From JBDRHL01 sp043816955 (GTDB taxonomy: Bacteria; Planctomycetota; Phycisphaerae; Sedimentisphaerales; CAYZTY01): 24,929 nucleotides of DNA. The stretch lies in the NCBI GenBank assembly GCA_043816955.1, contig JBDRHL010000030.1:1-24929 (forward strand). The letters are read 5' to 3'. The notes under the pieces were generated by a model. The model saw only the letters and a program-made list of their open reading frames with translations. It was not told the origin of the DNA and made no database searches. Of the stretch, positions 6,572 through 14,044 are shown in pieces. The translations under genes were made by a program, and so were the position numbers. Position 1 is the first letter of the stretch, and each line of letters begins with the position of its first letter.

Positions 6572-6691
6572 ATGAAATGCAGATTATGTGATAGGAAGAT
6601 AAACCGTAGTTCAGATATTTATTGCGATCGCTGTGATAAAATTGTTGGAGATGTAAACGCCGACATAGCAGCAGCTAATCTGGAAAATTAA
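6572..6691 (+). CDS. zinc-finger microprotein (39 aa)
   Basis: The only plus-strand gene inside the large minus-strand cluster. ATG 6572 has a strong ribosome binding site, GGAGGTGA, seven bases upstream. The 39-residue product has two CxxC knuckles (KCRLCDRK and YCDRCDK) separated by 11 residues, a one-zinc ribbon, and then a short acidic/alanine-rich tail. It has its own hairpin terminator at 6702-6731 and a 14-bp inverted repeat ahead of it, so it is a self-contained transcription unit divergent from nrdJ. It could be a small DNA- or protein-binding regulator; the family is not recognised. Confidence 0.65.
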   Translation: MKCRLCDRKINRSSDIYCDRCDKIVGDVNADIAAANLEN

Positions 6692-6701
6692 GCAAAAGGA
6701 T

Positions 6702-6731
6702 AAGCCCGCCAGATTGCTCCAACGGGCTTTT
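6702..6731 (+). terminator. rho-independent terminator after the microgene
   Basis: AAGCCCG (6702-6708) pairs with CGGGCTT (6723-6729) around a 14-base loop, and the + strand continues in T. It ends the 39-codon gene just before the 3' end of the convergent gene at 6736. Confidence 0.65.
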
Positions 6732-6735
6732 CAGG

Positions 6736-6999
6736 TTACTCTTCAGGCTGTCCATCGAGAGTGCAATATTCGTAGGCTTTCTGGGCTACAGTAATCAAGG
6801 CAGGTATTTCATGGGGGTAAAGGAATATCTGCTGATTTTCCCATTCGTCAGTTGCAGAATTTTTATTGCTTTTCTGGAGCCCTACGGTTTTTCTTGTAAA
6901 CGGTTTTCCTTCCTTGGTTGTAGACTCTTTTTCGAAAATTGCAGATGACAATTTTCTAATCCTATACTTCCTCTTGGGATAATTGATTGTGTCACTCAT
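6736..6999 (-). CDS. small conserved protein, paralog 2 of 3 (87 aa)
   Basis: 87 residues from ATG 6999, which has AAAGGAAC upstream; this start is better supported than the codon at 7029. It belongs with 2438-2680 and 20725-21003: KYRIRKLSSAIFEKE at the N-terminus, a central DEWENQQIF block in place of YKD-x-WK, then HEIPALITVAQKAYEYCTL. It is the most divergent of the three, with an insertion of about ten residues in the first hairpin. The function is unknown; a nucleic-acid-binding role is a guess. The gene follows the four-helix membrane protein and precedes nrdJ on the same strand. Confidence 0.65.
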   Translation of the reverse strand: MSDTINYPKRKYRIRKLSSAIFEKESTTKEGKPFTRKTVGLQKSNKNSATDEWENQQIFLYPHEIPALITVAQKAYEYCTLDGQPEE

Positions 7000-7048
7000 T
7001 TTTCTGTTCCTTTCGCATTTGCAAAACATAGTTTAACATTAAAATCGA

Positions 7049-7471
7049 TTATTTTTTGTAGCTGACCCATTCCAGCAAAACCAGCCATAAAACTTCGAAC
7101 GCCATAAAAACATAGATGTAAGAATCCTGAACAAAGAACAAATTCGTTTTGAACATATTCGAAAGCATATTGCCGGCAAACATTAAAGCAGCGTTGATAA
7201 CGAGCAAGGCAGCAATAAGAAAAAGCATTGCCCATGGCTTGGTATACCAGGGCAATTCTGACCTTCCAAAGATGGATATAGCAAAGTTGTAAACGCCTAT
7301 AGCTGCCAAAAGTGCGGCAAATACCATCAATGCAAGGCTGATGAATTGTTTTGCTGATGCAAAGAATAGAAGCAACGATGGTTTGTTAATGACAGCGATT
7401 ATCAGGAAAACGCCGGCTAACATCAGCAATGAATTCCTTCTTCGCACAGGATCTGTTTTTCTTCCAAACAT
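7049..7471 (-). CDS. four-helix membrane protein (140 aa)
   Basis: 140 residues with four clear hydrophobic segments: LLMLAGVFLIIAVINKPSLLLFF, ISLALMVFAALLAAIGVYNFAI, AMLFLIAALLVINAALMFAG and FMAFEVLWLVLLEWV. The N-terminus is basic (MFGRKTDPVRRRN), which predicts a cytoplasmic N-terminus. GAGGACA stands before ATG 7471. It is the last membrane component downstream of the tubulin-like/E1-like genes and is separated from them by a hairpin at 7506-7536. No family is recognised. Confidence 0.65.
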   Translation of the reverse strand: MFGRKTDPVRRRNSLLMLAGVFLIIAVINKPSLLLFFASAKQFISLALMVFAALLAAIGVYNFAISIFGRSELPWYTKPWAMLFLIAALLVINAALMFAGNMLSNMFKTNLFFVQDSYIYVFMAFEVLWLVLLEWVSYKK

Positions 7472-7505
7472 TCTTTGTGTCCTCTTCGAATCTCAATTAA
7501 ATTCT

Positions 7506-7536
7506 GGCGGGGAAAGAAGGTCATTCCTTCCCCGCC
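7506..7536 (-). terminator. GC-rich hairpin between two cluster genes
   Basis: GGCGGGGAA (7506-7514) pairs with TTCCCCGCC (7528-7536). On the minus strand it lies just after the stop at 7546 and before the next gene at 7471. Only a weak AT-rich stretch follows, so it may be an attenuator or an mRNA-stabilising hairpin rather than a full terminator. Confidence 0.5.
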
Positions 7537-7545
7537 TCTTCCGGC

Positions 7546-7839
7546 TTAGTCAAAAAAGTCCAGCAAACTTCCTCGATTTACTTTAACCTGCCGTTCAGAC
7601 GACGGTTCTTCGGTTTTAATCTGTCTGACTTCTACCGGCTCAGGGGCAGTCTGGACAGATTTCGAAGGAACATATCGAGTTGGCTGCCGGGTTGACTGAA
7701 CTGCCAGGGCATTCTTTAAGCCCTCGATAGATTCAATCAGGTTCTGAATGAGCATTGGTGCTGCCGGCTTGGGTTTGGCCAGGTACGTTCTCTGAGTGGT
7801 ACGCCCCAGCGGTGCAAGAGCAGTTATGCTGTTTCCCAT
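7546..7839 (-). CDS. adaptor-like, mostly disordered small protein (97 aa)
   Basis: 97 residues from ATG 7839, chosen for GAAAGGAA eight bases upstream; a start at 7872 would overlap the E1-like gene. The N-terminus (MGNSITALAPLGRTTQRTYL) precedes a Pro/Lys linker, a helix (LIQNLIESIEGLKNALAVQ), a long polar Gln/Glu/Pro-rich segment and a short hydrophobic end, GSLLDFFD. It has no Gly-Gly C-terminus and no beta-grasp pattern, so it is not an obvious ubiquitin-like partner of the upstream E1-like enzyme. Its shape suggests a linker that carries short binding motifs. The function is unknown. Confidence 0.6.
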   Translation of the reverse strand: MGNSITALAPLGRTTQRTYLAKPKPAAPMLIQNLIESIEGLKNALAVQSTRQPTRYVPSKSVQTAPEPVEVRQIKTEEPSSERQVKVNRGSLLDFFD

Positions 7840-7862
7840 AATTTTATTCCTTTCCGACGGCG

Positions 7863-8771
7863 TCATTGACAAATCCGGCAGCCAGGCCGTCTATGCTGGC
7901 TGCTTTCATAGTGGATACCCGGACCGTCCGGGGTGACATCCTGTTTGGTGTTTGAGACATAAATCAGGTTCCGGGTTGGGTCCCAACGTGTAATTGGTTT
8001 GCCGGTAATTTTGCTGTTTATCAATTCCAGGATAACTCGTGCAGCATGTATTGAGATGAGGGCTATATCGACCCCGGATGCAGGTTCACTGTCAAGGCGG
8101 TGGATATCCAGTTGGGAAGTGATATTTAACGTACAGGCCAGGCAAGGCGTTTTCTTAGGTACTGAAAAAGCGATGTGCCCGCTTCGGCCCTGACGATGGA
8201 CGCCTATTTGTACGATCTCGACAAGTCCGTAAGCAAGCCGGTTGATTCGCAGGATTTGAGCCGGATCATCAATCGCGAGGATTACAATGGCTGATTGTTT
8301 GAACAGGCTGATAAGTTCCACATCAGGGACTTCTGCAACATCGCAAGCTTTAGGAATGATTCTTGTTCCGATGAAGTTAGACTCGACTTTGTACTGAGCA
8401 GCTTTTACCTTCAATTGGCCAATTTGAGTGCTGTCGTAAATAGTTCTGTCGGTCTGGGTGTGCTTCGGTTCAACTTTCTTGCTGTCGAACAGATGGACAA
8501 CCAGTTGAGCCGGCGCTATTGCCCAGACTGTATATCCACCTACTGAACCGGCACCAAATGCCACTATCTGTTTGCCGCAGAGCCTGCGAATATCAAAATC
8601 TTTTGTGGCATAAGAAGGCATCTGGTTAGATATAGAAGGATCGTCCATGCCGAAATCAAAAGTCTGAGGTTCCGGTAGCGTATCTGAATGAGTCAGGAGA
8701 TGATATTTCCACTTATCGACTGCTTGCCTGATATAAACGCCTGATGGGGTTCTTATGTGTTTTTTCCTCAT
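7863..8771 (-). CDS. E1/ThiF-like adenylating enzyme
   Basis: 302 residues. The Rossmann nucleotide-binding loop GAGSVGG (73-79) is followed by FDSKKVEP (Asp96), the arginine-finger region TDR (Arg109), IGQLKVKA, and AIDDPAQILRIN (Asp168/169). These are the landmarks of E1/ThiF/MoeB enzymes, which adenylate the C-terminus of a protein or peptide. Both zinc-binding pairs are kept: CLAC (210-213) and CRIC (298-301, at the very end). The loop after the first pair (TLNITSQLDIHRLDSEP) has no Cys, so the catalytic thioester Cys of a canonical E1 is missing and the enzyme may only adenylate. The N-terminal 60 residues are an extra region. ATG 8771 overlaps the stop of the tubulin-like gene as ATGA and has AGGAGG upstream, so the two are tightly coupled. 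Confidence 0.85.
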   Translation of the reverse strand: MRKKHIRTPSGVYIRQAVDKWKYHLLTHSDTLPEPQTFDFGMDDPSISNQMPSYATKDFDIRRLCGKQIVAFGAGSVGGYTVWAIAPAQLVVHLFDSKKVEPKHTQTDRTIYDSTQIGQLKVKAAQYKVESNFIGTRIIPKACDVAEVPDVELISLFKQSAIVILAIDDPAQILRINRLAYGLVEIVQIGVHRQGRSGHIAFSVPKKTPCLACTLNITSQLDIHRLDSEPASGVDIALISIHAARVILELINSKITGKPITRWDPTRNLIYVSNTKQDVTPDGPGIHYESSQHRRPGCRICQ

Positions 8772-11578
8772 AGACCTGCCTCCTGCAGTGCTACTATTCT
8801 CATACGCCGTAAACGGGGAAGCATGATATGCGTTTGTTTCACACAGTCATTAACAGACTCTGGATCAATAAGACACGCTCTGGGGTCATCTGAACCCTGC
8901 TGAAGTTTTTCGAGTTGTCCAAGTATTTTATTTTCGTCTATAACAGCATCCCGAGCGAAGGTAGATTCAACAAATACCAGATCCGGCCAAAGTGTTTTAA
9001 GGGTCTGCCTTATAACAGCAGGGTCTTTTCCAAGGCAGAGTGGTTCTGAATTAGACCGCTGCATATAGAACTGACCATCATTTATAGTCAGAAGATTAGC
9101 AGCAATAGCCTTTACCAGGACACGTTTGATTTGGCGATCGTTAGGATTAGGCGGTACAATCAAGGCACTGACAACATCTACAGCCTGCTCGGCAATAATT
9201 TTCCAGCCAGTTTCATTATCCGGAATGTTCAGCCGTTGAAGAAAAGGAGTCAGGCTGATTGAGCCGCGAAGCTGGCCGATAGAGATGGTATCGATATCCG
9301 AGTGGATAGTTACCTCCCATTTTCCACCTTTGCGGTCAAGGGCTTCCAAAAGTTTCCTGATCGGTTCCACGCACGATGAATGAGGAACATTGGCGGTTTT
9401 TACCCACGGGACTTGTTGGTTGACACCGTCTTCAGCACAGACCCGGCCCTTGCTGTGCCTGATCAGTTGGGTAACCATTTCATGCTGGACATGCGAATCT
9501 GGGAAAACCCGCAAAAACTCATCCCAGACATTGGTGCCTTGTATTACAGGCTCAAAGACCGGAGATATCATTTTCTCAAAAAGTTCAAGCAACTCAACCT
9601 GGGCAGTTTCTGTCAGGATTTCCAGAGAACCGTAGGTTTTGATAAAATCGCTAAGAAGTGATTCGCAGAAGCGCTGTTCTCCTCCGGTTCCCTTTATATA
9701 GCCCGTAAAGTATTTCAGCAGGTACTCCGGAGTTGTTAATTCATATCCGTTGGGATTCCTGGAGATCGTGTCTTCCCGGGCAAGCTTATGAGCCGTGTTA
9801 TTACAGTGCTGACTGATATTACTCAGTTTCCGTATAGTTGAAGCAATCCAGGCCAGTTTTTTATCAGCAAATTCTATCAATGGCGTCAATATCTCATCGT
9901 CGGCCACCTGACAGCATAAAAGCTCAAGCTCGTGGGCAATAGCAGCCATACCGGACTGCTGAAGATCTATGCGGATTCGACGGATAAGCATAAAAGAAAA
10001 CAATCGGACAAAAAAGTTTTGACCCTGAAGCTGCTGCAGTTGCTCTGAAGCTTCGGCAAGAACCATCTGGTGAGGTATTAGAAACTCCTGAATCTGAGAG
10101 GTTTTCTGGTGAATCATCTCTCGGGCCTGACGAAGAAGTTCCAGAAAATGCTGCAGCCACTGGAAACATTCATAAAGCCTATCATTAGAAGACATCATTT
10201 TTTGCTCGATGATTTTTGTGATTCTTTCACAGACGTGCTGGTATTTATCTTTAGCTTGCTGTTCCATGACAGGCTTGTAAGAAGAGTAAAGCTCATTATT
10301 CAGGAAATTTGATATGGCTTCATCCAGCCTGATCGTTTTAGTAAATCCCCAGGTATCTGAAACACGGTCTAAGAGGCTTTCGCGGGCCTGGTGAATTGCA
10401 TTTTCACCGCCCATCTCCTTGAGGTGAATAAGTTCGGAGGTTAGCTGATTATCTTCTTCAGATTCGAGCAGGTTTTCGCTGCGGGCAAACGCTATTGCTT
10501 CATTGATGGTTTTCTCCTTATCGCCCTGAGCAATCAGTCTCATACAGAAAAGACCTATTGTCATAAGTGTGCAGAACCGAATAGCTCGCTGACTGTCTCT
10601 GGTAATTAGAGCTACGCTGTGGGTCATTCCGCATAGAGGGTCACCATATCGATTAAACCCAATTCCACTAAGATCACAGCCACGTTCTTGCTGTAAATTG
10701 CCGGCGGGAGTGCACCAACGGAAAAATTCCGCATGTCCCTGATGAGACAGCAACTGACGTAAACTGGTCATATTCCCATATTCATTAACATTAGAGTACA
10801 GATAGACGTTTTCAAAACGAACCGGTTCAATCCACCTTCTGCGGGGATTGACATATTTACCGCTTGCTACAACCTGCAGAAATTTGAGAATACAATATTC
10901 GTTAACCCGGGCCATTTGGGGATTCTGAGTATCGAAATTGCCCCTTAAAATTAAATTTACAGTTACTTTCGGTTCAATATTGGTCTGTCTGGCAGAATCA
11001 GGGATACCTTCGGTTAAGAACCAGTGCAAAGAGCCTGTTCCCATCGCGCCGACTGTACTGATGGTTAAGCAAACTGATACTCTGCTTGTTCCGAATGTTT
11101 TTTTGCCGTCTTTAGCAAGTTCTATCTGGCGCAGATAATCCCGGACAGCCTGCATCAGTCTTCTGATTTGGGGATTAAGCGAATCTGCATTAAGGCTGGC
11201 TATAACAGCTCCATAAGGCGGTTTGCCGCCTGCCCCGAGGTCATCGCTGACTGCTCCAGGATTAAGATGGAAGCCTGACGAAACCGGCCATAGAATTCCA
11301 CGCTCCTCTGCTTCTTTGAGGGTATTACCGCCTGGGGGTATGGCACCTTGAACAAACTCATCATTATCGATGCTCTCCTCAGAGCCAGCACTGCCAGGTG
11401 AGATTGATAAAGGTGAAGCCTGATTCCAGTCGAAGCATAAAGTCTTATAAACGTTATTGTACTTTATTCCTGCCCGCCTGCAAAAGTTTTTAAGTTCAAG
11501 GGGTATCTCTTTTACATTGGATCCACCGAGAATATGAATTGTAGCGGATAGCTCTTTTTGATTATTCTTCGTTTGCAT
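8768..11578 (-). CDS. large tubulin/FtsZ-superfamily protein (Tubulin_2 type)
   Basis: 936 residues from the ATG at 11578, which sits six bases after GGAGG (the ATG at 11584 touches it). The N-terminus has a degenerate nucleotide loop (IHILGGSN). GAGGKPPYGAVIASLN (about 117-132) is typical of Tubulin_2 proteins. TISTVGAMGTGSLHWFL (175-190) is the tubulin signature loop in altered form, and VTVNLILRG followed by QMARVNEYCILKFLQ (222-237) matches the family's conserved N-x-Y helix. Long helical, probably coiled-coil, regions and a C-terminal domain of unknown type follow. No membrane segment or signal peptide is seen. Members are thought to form filaments or nucleotide-switched scaffolds; GTP binding here is uncertain because the glycine loops are degenerate. 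The gene is coupled to the vWA-FHA gene (overlap at 11562) and to the E1-like gene. Confidence 0.7.
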   Translation of the reverse strand: MQTKNNQKELSATIHILGGSNVKEIPLELKNFCRRAGIKYNNVYKTLCFDWNQASPLSISPGSAGSEESIDNDEFVQGAIPPGGNTLKEAEERGILWPVSSGFHLNPGAVSDDLGAGGKPPYGAVIASLNADSLNPQIRRLMQAVRDYLRQIELAKDGKKTFGTSRVSVCLTISTVGAMGTGSLHWFLTEGIPDSARQTNIEPKVTVNLILRGNFDTQNPQMARVNEYCILKFLQVVASGKYVNPRRRWIEPVRFENVYLYSNVNEYGNMTSLRQLLSHQGHAEFFRWCTPAGNLQQERGCDLSGIGFNRYGDPLCGMTHSVALITRDSQRAIRFCTLMTIGLFCMRLIAQGDKEKTINEAIAFARSENLLESEEDNQLTSELIHLKEMGGENAIHQARESLLDRVSDTWGFTKTIRLDEAISNFLNNELYSSYKPVMEQQAKDKYQHVCERITKIIEQKMMSSNDRLYECFQWLQHFLELLRQAREMIHQKTSQIQEFLIPHQMVLAEASEQLQQLQGQNFFVRLFSFMLIRRIRIDLQQSGMAAIAHELELLCCQVADDEILTPLIEFADKKLAWIASTIRKLSNISQHCNNTAHKLAREDTISRNPNGYELTTPEYLLKYFTGYIKGTGGEQRFCESLLSDFIKTYGSLEILTETAQVELLELFEKMISPVFEPVIQGTNVWDEFLRVFPDSHVQHEMVTQLIRHSKGRVCAEDGVNQQVPWVKTANVPHSSCVEPIRKLLEALDRKGGKWEVTIHSDIDTISIGQLRGSISLTPFLQRLNIPDNETGWKIIAEQAVDVVSALIVPPNPNDRQIKRVLVKAIAANLLTINDGQFYMQRSNSEPLCLGKDPAVIRQTLKTLWPDLVFVESTFARDAVIDENKILGQLEKLQQGSDDPRACLIDPESVNDCVKQTHIMLPRLRRMRIVALQEAGL

Positions 11579-12965
11579 GGCCATCCTCCTGTTTTGAAAG
11601 GTTCTGTGTTACAGGTTTCTGCAACTGCAGTTTAATAGTTATTGCATCATTGATTTTGATGTTACATGATGGTCCCAGCCTTACTTTCTTGGCAGGTTTG
11701 AGAGGGACTCCGTCGATAAAGGCTGTTTTTGAAGACAGATTTTTCAGCCAGAGGGAACTGAATCTTCGAAATATTTTAAGATGTCGGGCAGCTACATCCT
11801 TTTCGTAGATCCGGATTGCGTTTTGAGTGTTGCTGCCGATATGAATCTGCCCTATTTTGTCTATGCGACCCAAATGATATGTTTGATCTTTTACTTTTGC
11901 AGTAAGAGTGCAGGGAGTTCTCTGCTGTGTGCTGCTTAAATGGGAGCCAACTTTAATTTTCCATATTCGAGCCTTCGAAGCACCGCGAGCTAATACGGCG
12001 ACAAGTAATGCAAATAGCGCAATTAAAGGCAAAAGCCACGCCCACATGTTTGATTTTTTAGCAGGTTTAGAGGGAGTATCAGATGGTACTGCGTCTTTTT
12101 TTGCAAGTGTTTTGTCAGTAGGCTTGTCGTCGATTTTGGCGGGAATAGATTCCTGGGGTTGTTCCGGTTTTTGTTCTGTATCGTCAGAAACAGCAACCGG
12201 TGGAACTTCTGTCGACTGTTCTTCGCCCTGAGATACGGATATCTCGACACCGATGGTCGTAGTTGGATTAGTTTTGCTTTTCGTTTTATCTGATTGAGGA
12301 TCTGCCGGAGTTGGTGCTTGCGGCACGACAGATTTGCCTCTAATGTTGCTTCTTCCTATCCAGAGAACCGGATTGGTATCGCTGATCAGCGAGAAGTTCA
12401 AATCGCCTTGATTGGCAGCTAAAAGCAGTTTCTTATTCGCATGAGGGGTTCCTGTAACACATAAAGACCAGTTTCTTTTCTTAAACTCCCTAGAAAGCTG
12501 CTGAAGTTTTATAACATCGTTGTCATTCAGCCAGCCGTCGCTGAATACCATTACAGCGGCATAGGCGAATGAGTTTTTCGCATCCGACTTAGTTAACCTC
12601 TTCAGGGCAAAGTCCACAGATTTCGACACATCAACATCAGAAAGTATAGGACAGCTTACCTTGCTTATAAGCGTGGTGATATTCTTTAATTCCTGGGCCT
12701 CACCGGATTTTATAAACTGTGCAACCCTTATCTGTGTTTTAGAAGATGTTGCAATCAGGATTTCCAGATAGTCACCTGGCTTTAGAGTTGCGATGACTTG
12801 CCTTGCAAGTGATTGATAGTCCTGCATATCGTTGTCGTTGGACCAAGCAGTGTCCAAGACAATCGATAAAGCAATCGGCCCGGCTTGCGGCAAACTTTCA
12901 GTTGCCAGAACTGTCGCCGACATTAATGAGATGGCCATGATTAAATAAGTTATTTTCGTTTTCAT
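11562..12965 (-). CDS. signal peptide - vWA - TM - FHA membrane protein
   Basis: 467 residues. A signal peptide (MKTKITYLIMAISLMSATVLA) is followed by a vWA-like domain at about 30-200 (ALSIVLDTAWSNDND, then AAVMVFSDGWLND). The metal site is degenerate because D-x-S-x-S is replaced by DTAWS. A Pro/Thr/Lys-rich linker spans about 212-303, then a single membrane helix (about 306-327, WAWLLPLIALFALLVAVLA) and a C-terminal FHA-like domain at about 365-445 (IGSNTQNAIRIYEKDVAARHL). The usual phospho-threonine binding Arg and Ser of FHA domains are Ser and Ala here, so binding may be lost. Predicted topology is vWA outside and FHA in the cytoplasm, next to the tubulin-like and E1-like proteins. AGGAG lies seven bases before ATG 12965. 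Confidence 0.8.
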   Translation of the reverse strand: MKTKITYLIMAISLMSATVLATESLPQAGPIALSIVLDTAWSNDNDMQDYQSLARQVIATLKPGDYLEILIATSSKTQIRVAQFIKSGEAQELKNITTLISKVSCPILSDVDVSKSVDFALKRLTKSDAKNSFAYAAVMVFSDGWLNDNDVIKLQQLSREFKKRNWSLCVTGTPHANKKLLLAANQGDLNFSLISDTNPVLWIGRSNIRGKSVVPQAPTPADPQSDKTKSKTNPTTTIGVEISVSQGEEQSTEVPPVAVSDDTEQKPEQPQESIPAKIDDKPTDKTLAKKDAVPSDTPSKPAKKSNMWAWLLPLIALFALLVAVLARGASKARIWKIKVGSHLSSTQQRTPCTLTAKVKDQTYHLGRIDKIGQIHIGSNTQNAIRIYEKDVAARHLKIFRRFSSLWLKNLSSKTAFIDGVPLKPAKKVRLGPSCNIKINDAITIKLQLQKPVTQNLSKQEDGHANEE

Positions 12966-13087
12966 ATTCGTTCTCCTAAAAAATAATATTTTAAATTATT
13001 CACATATCTATTATATGAGAGAGCTTCTAAATCATCGATAGCTCCCAATAACGAAGTACATACCGGAGACTGACAGAATAATGACAT
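12962..13087 (-). CDS. possible small protein (41 aa) coupled to the vWA gene
   Basis: An open frame from ATG 13087 ends in TGA that overlaps the vWA-FHA start as ATGA; a GTG four codons upstream is an alternative start. AAGGG lies upstream. The peptide has two Cys (FCQSPVC) and a Tyr/Asn-rich C-terminus and is soluble. It fills a gap between two genes in the correct frame for coupling, which is its main support; no homolog is known to me. Confidence 0.35.
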   Translation of the reverse strand: MSLFCQSPVCTSLLGAIDDLEALSYNRYVNNLKYYFLGERI

Positions 13088-13115
13088 TGATGCTTTCACC
13101 CTTAAATATTTGACT

Positions 13116-13424
13116 TCAGTCATCTTTTCTGCCGAGAATGCGAACCGCAGCTACAATGAAAATAAGAGTCAGGCATAAAACGGCTAATCTCGTATAGCGT
13201 TCTCGGTTGTGTATATTGAGAAAGTCCATCACAGACTCCCACTCTATAACTGGATGTACATGATTCAACAGATACCACATCGCTAATACACAGATTGGTA
13301 CAAGCAGCCAGCTGACTCTAAAAAAGTGCCTGTCTCTTTCTTGAGGTGGCGGCGCCTGTTGTTGAGGTTGCTGCTGCATTCTTTGAAATCGATGGCCATA
13401 ATTGTTATTTGACATCTTTGCCAT
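13116..13424 (-). CDS. small two-helix membrane protein with Gln-rich N-terminus
   Basis: 102 residues. A Gln/Pro-rich N-terminal segment (about 15-28) precedes two membrane helices (VSWLLVPICVLAMWYLL and LAVLCLTLIFIVAAVRIL), which flank a short loop containing EWESVMDFLNIHNRERY. The C-terminus is charged (GRKDD). GGAGGATA stands eight bases before ATG 13424. It lies between another small membrane protein and the vWA-FHA gene, so it may be a membrane subunit of the same complex. Confidence 0.65.
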   Translation of the reverse strand: MAKMSNNNYGHRFQRMQQQPQQQAPPPQERDRHFFRVSWLLVPICVLAMWYLLNHVHPVIEWESVMDFLNIHNRERYTRLAVLCLTLIFIVAAVRILGRKDD

Positions 13425-13451
13425 TTACATATCCTCCGATTAAATATATGG

Positions 13452-13655
13452 TTATTGTTTTCGATTACGGGATAGACGAAGCAGACCGAGAATTCCAATT
13501 ACTATGACAATTGCTCCGCCCACGTCATAAAATGAAGGTTTTTTGCCACCCAACAAGGGCAATATCATAGGGAGAGCAAAATCAAAATCGCCCCTGCACC
13601 AGTTGATAAGAACAATAATAATAATCAGTAGAATAGCTATTTTTGCAGCTTTCAT
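13452..13655 (-). CDS. small two-helix membrane protein (67 aa)
   Basis: 67 residues. There is a first hydrophobic helix at the N-terminus (IAILLIIIIVLINW), then a loop (CRGDFDFALPMILPLLGGKKPSF), a second helix (VGGAIVIVIGILGLL) and a basic end (RLSRNRKQ). The ATG at 13655 overlaps the stop of the upstream gene by four bases (ATGA). The family is not recognised; the context suggests a membrane subunit of the vWA/tubulin-like/HerA set. Confidence 0.6.
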   Translation of the reverse strand: MKAAKIAILLIIIIVLINWCRGDFDFALPMILPLLGGKKPSFYDVGGAIVIVIGILGLLRLSRNRKQ

Positions 13656-14029
13656 TTTTCGTATAACCCCTTAATTATTTCATCAAGTGTCATGAACTTT
13701 ATGCGACTAATAAAGAAGACAAGTTCCGGGACAGACATGACCATTCCGAGAATTTTTTTGTGTTCAGATTTCAGTAATGTCACTATGGTCAGGGACTCTA
13801 CTTGGCCGTCAGCATTGATGAAACAGTGCGTAGCATGAGTACATATGTTTGAAGTGCAGTTGAACACCACTTCAGTGCAATGCCACTTTCCATTGAATTT
13901 TGAGCCGAGATCAGCGAAGCCGGGTGAATTAGGATACGGAAACTCGCAGATAGATTCTTCGGCACCATTTTTGATGTCGAGATCACGTTTAAGGAAGCCG
14001 ATATTATTATGTATGTCATCACCTCGCAT
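13652..14029 (-). CDS. hypothetical soluble protein (125 aa)
   Basis: 125 residues with a Cys/His-containing central segment (WHCTEVVFNCTSNICTHATHC) followed by a beta-like stretch (VESLTIVTLL) and a helical end. No membrane helix is clear, although VPELVFFISRIKFM is hydrophobic. The Cys/His cluster could bind zinc. AAGAAGGG precedes ATG 14029, and the stop overlaps the next gene (ATGA). The family is not recognised. It is encoded directly after the HerA-type ATPase and so may be its partner. Confidence 0.6.
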   Translation of the reverse strand: MRGDDIHNNIGFLKRDLDIKNGAEESICEFPYPNSPGFADLGSKFNGKWHCTEVVFNCTSNICTHATHCFINADGQVESLTIVTLLKSEHKKILGMVMSVPELVFFISRIKFMTLDEIIKGLYEK

Positions 14030-14044
14030 TTTATTAATCCCTTC

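Noticed and set aside
7546..7839. Ubiquitin-like substrate of the E1-like enzyme
   Set aside because: It ends in Asp rather than Gly-Gly and shows no beta-grasp pattern; most of it looks disordered.
9380..9661. Plus-strand open frames inside the tubulin-like gene
   Set aside because: They are antisense to a well-supported 936-residue gene, have no ribosome binding site and no recognisable domain.
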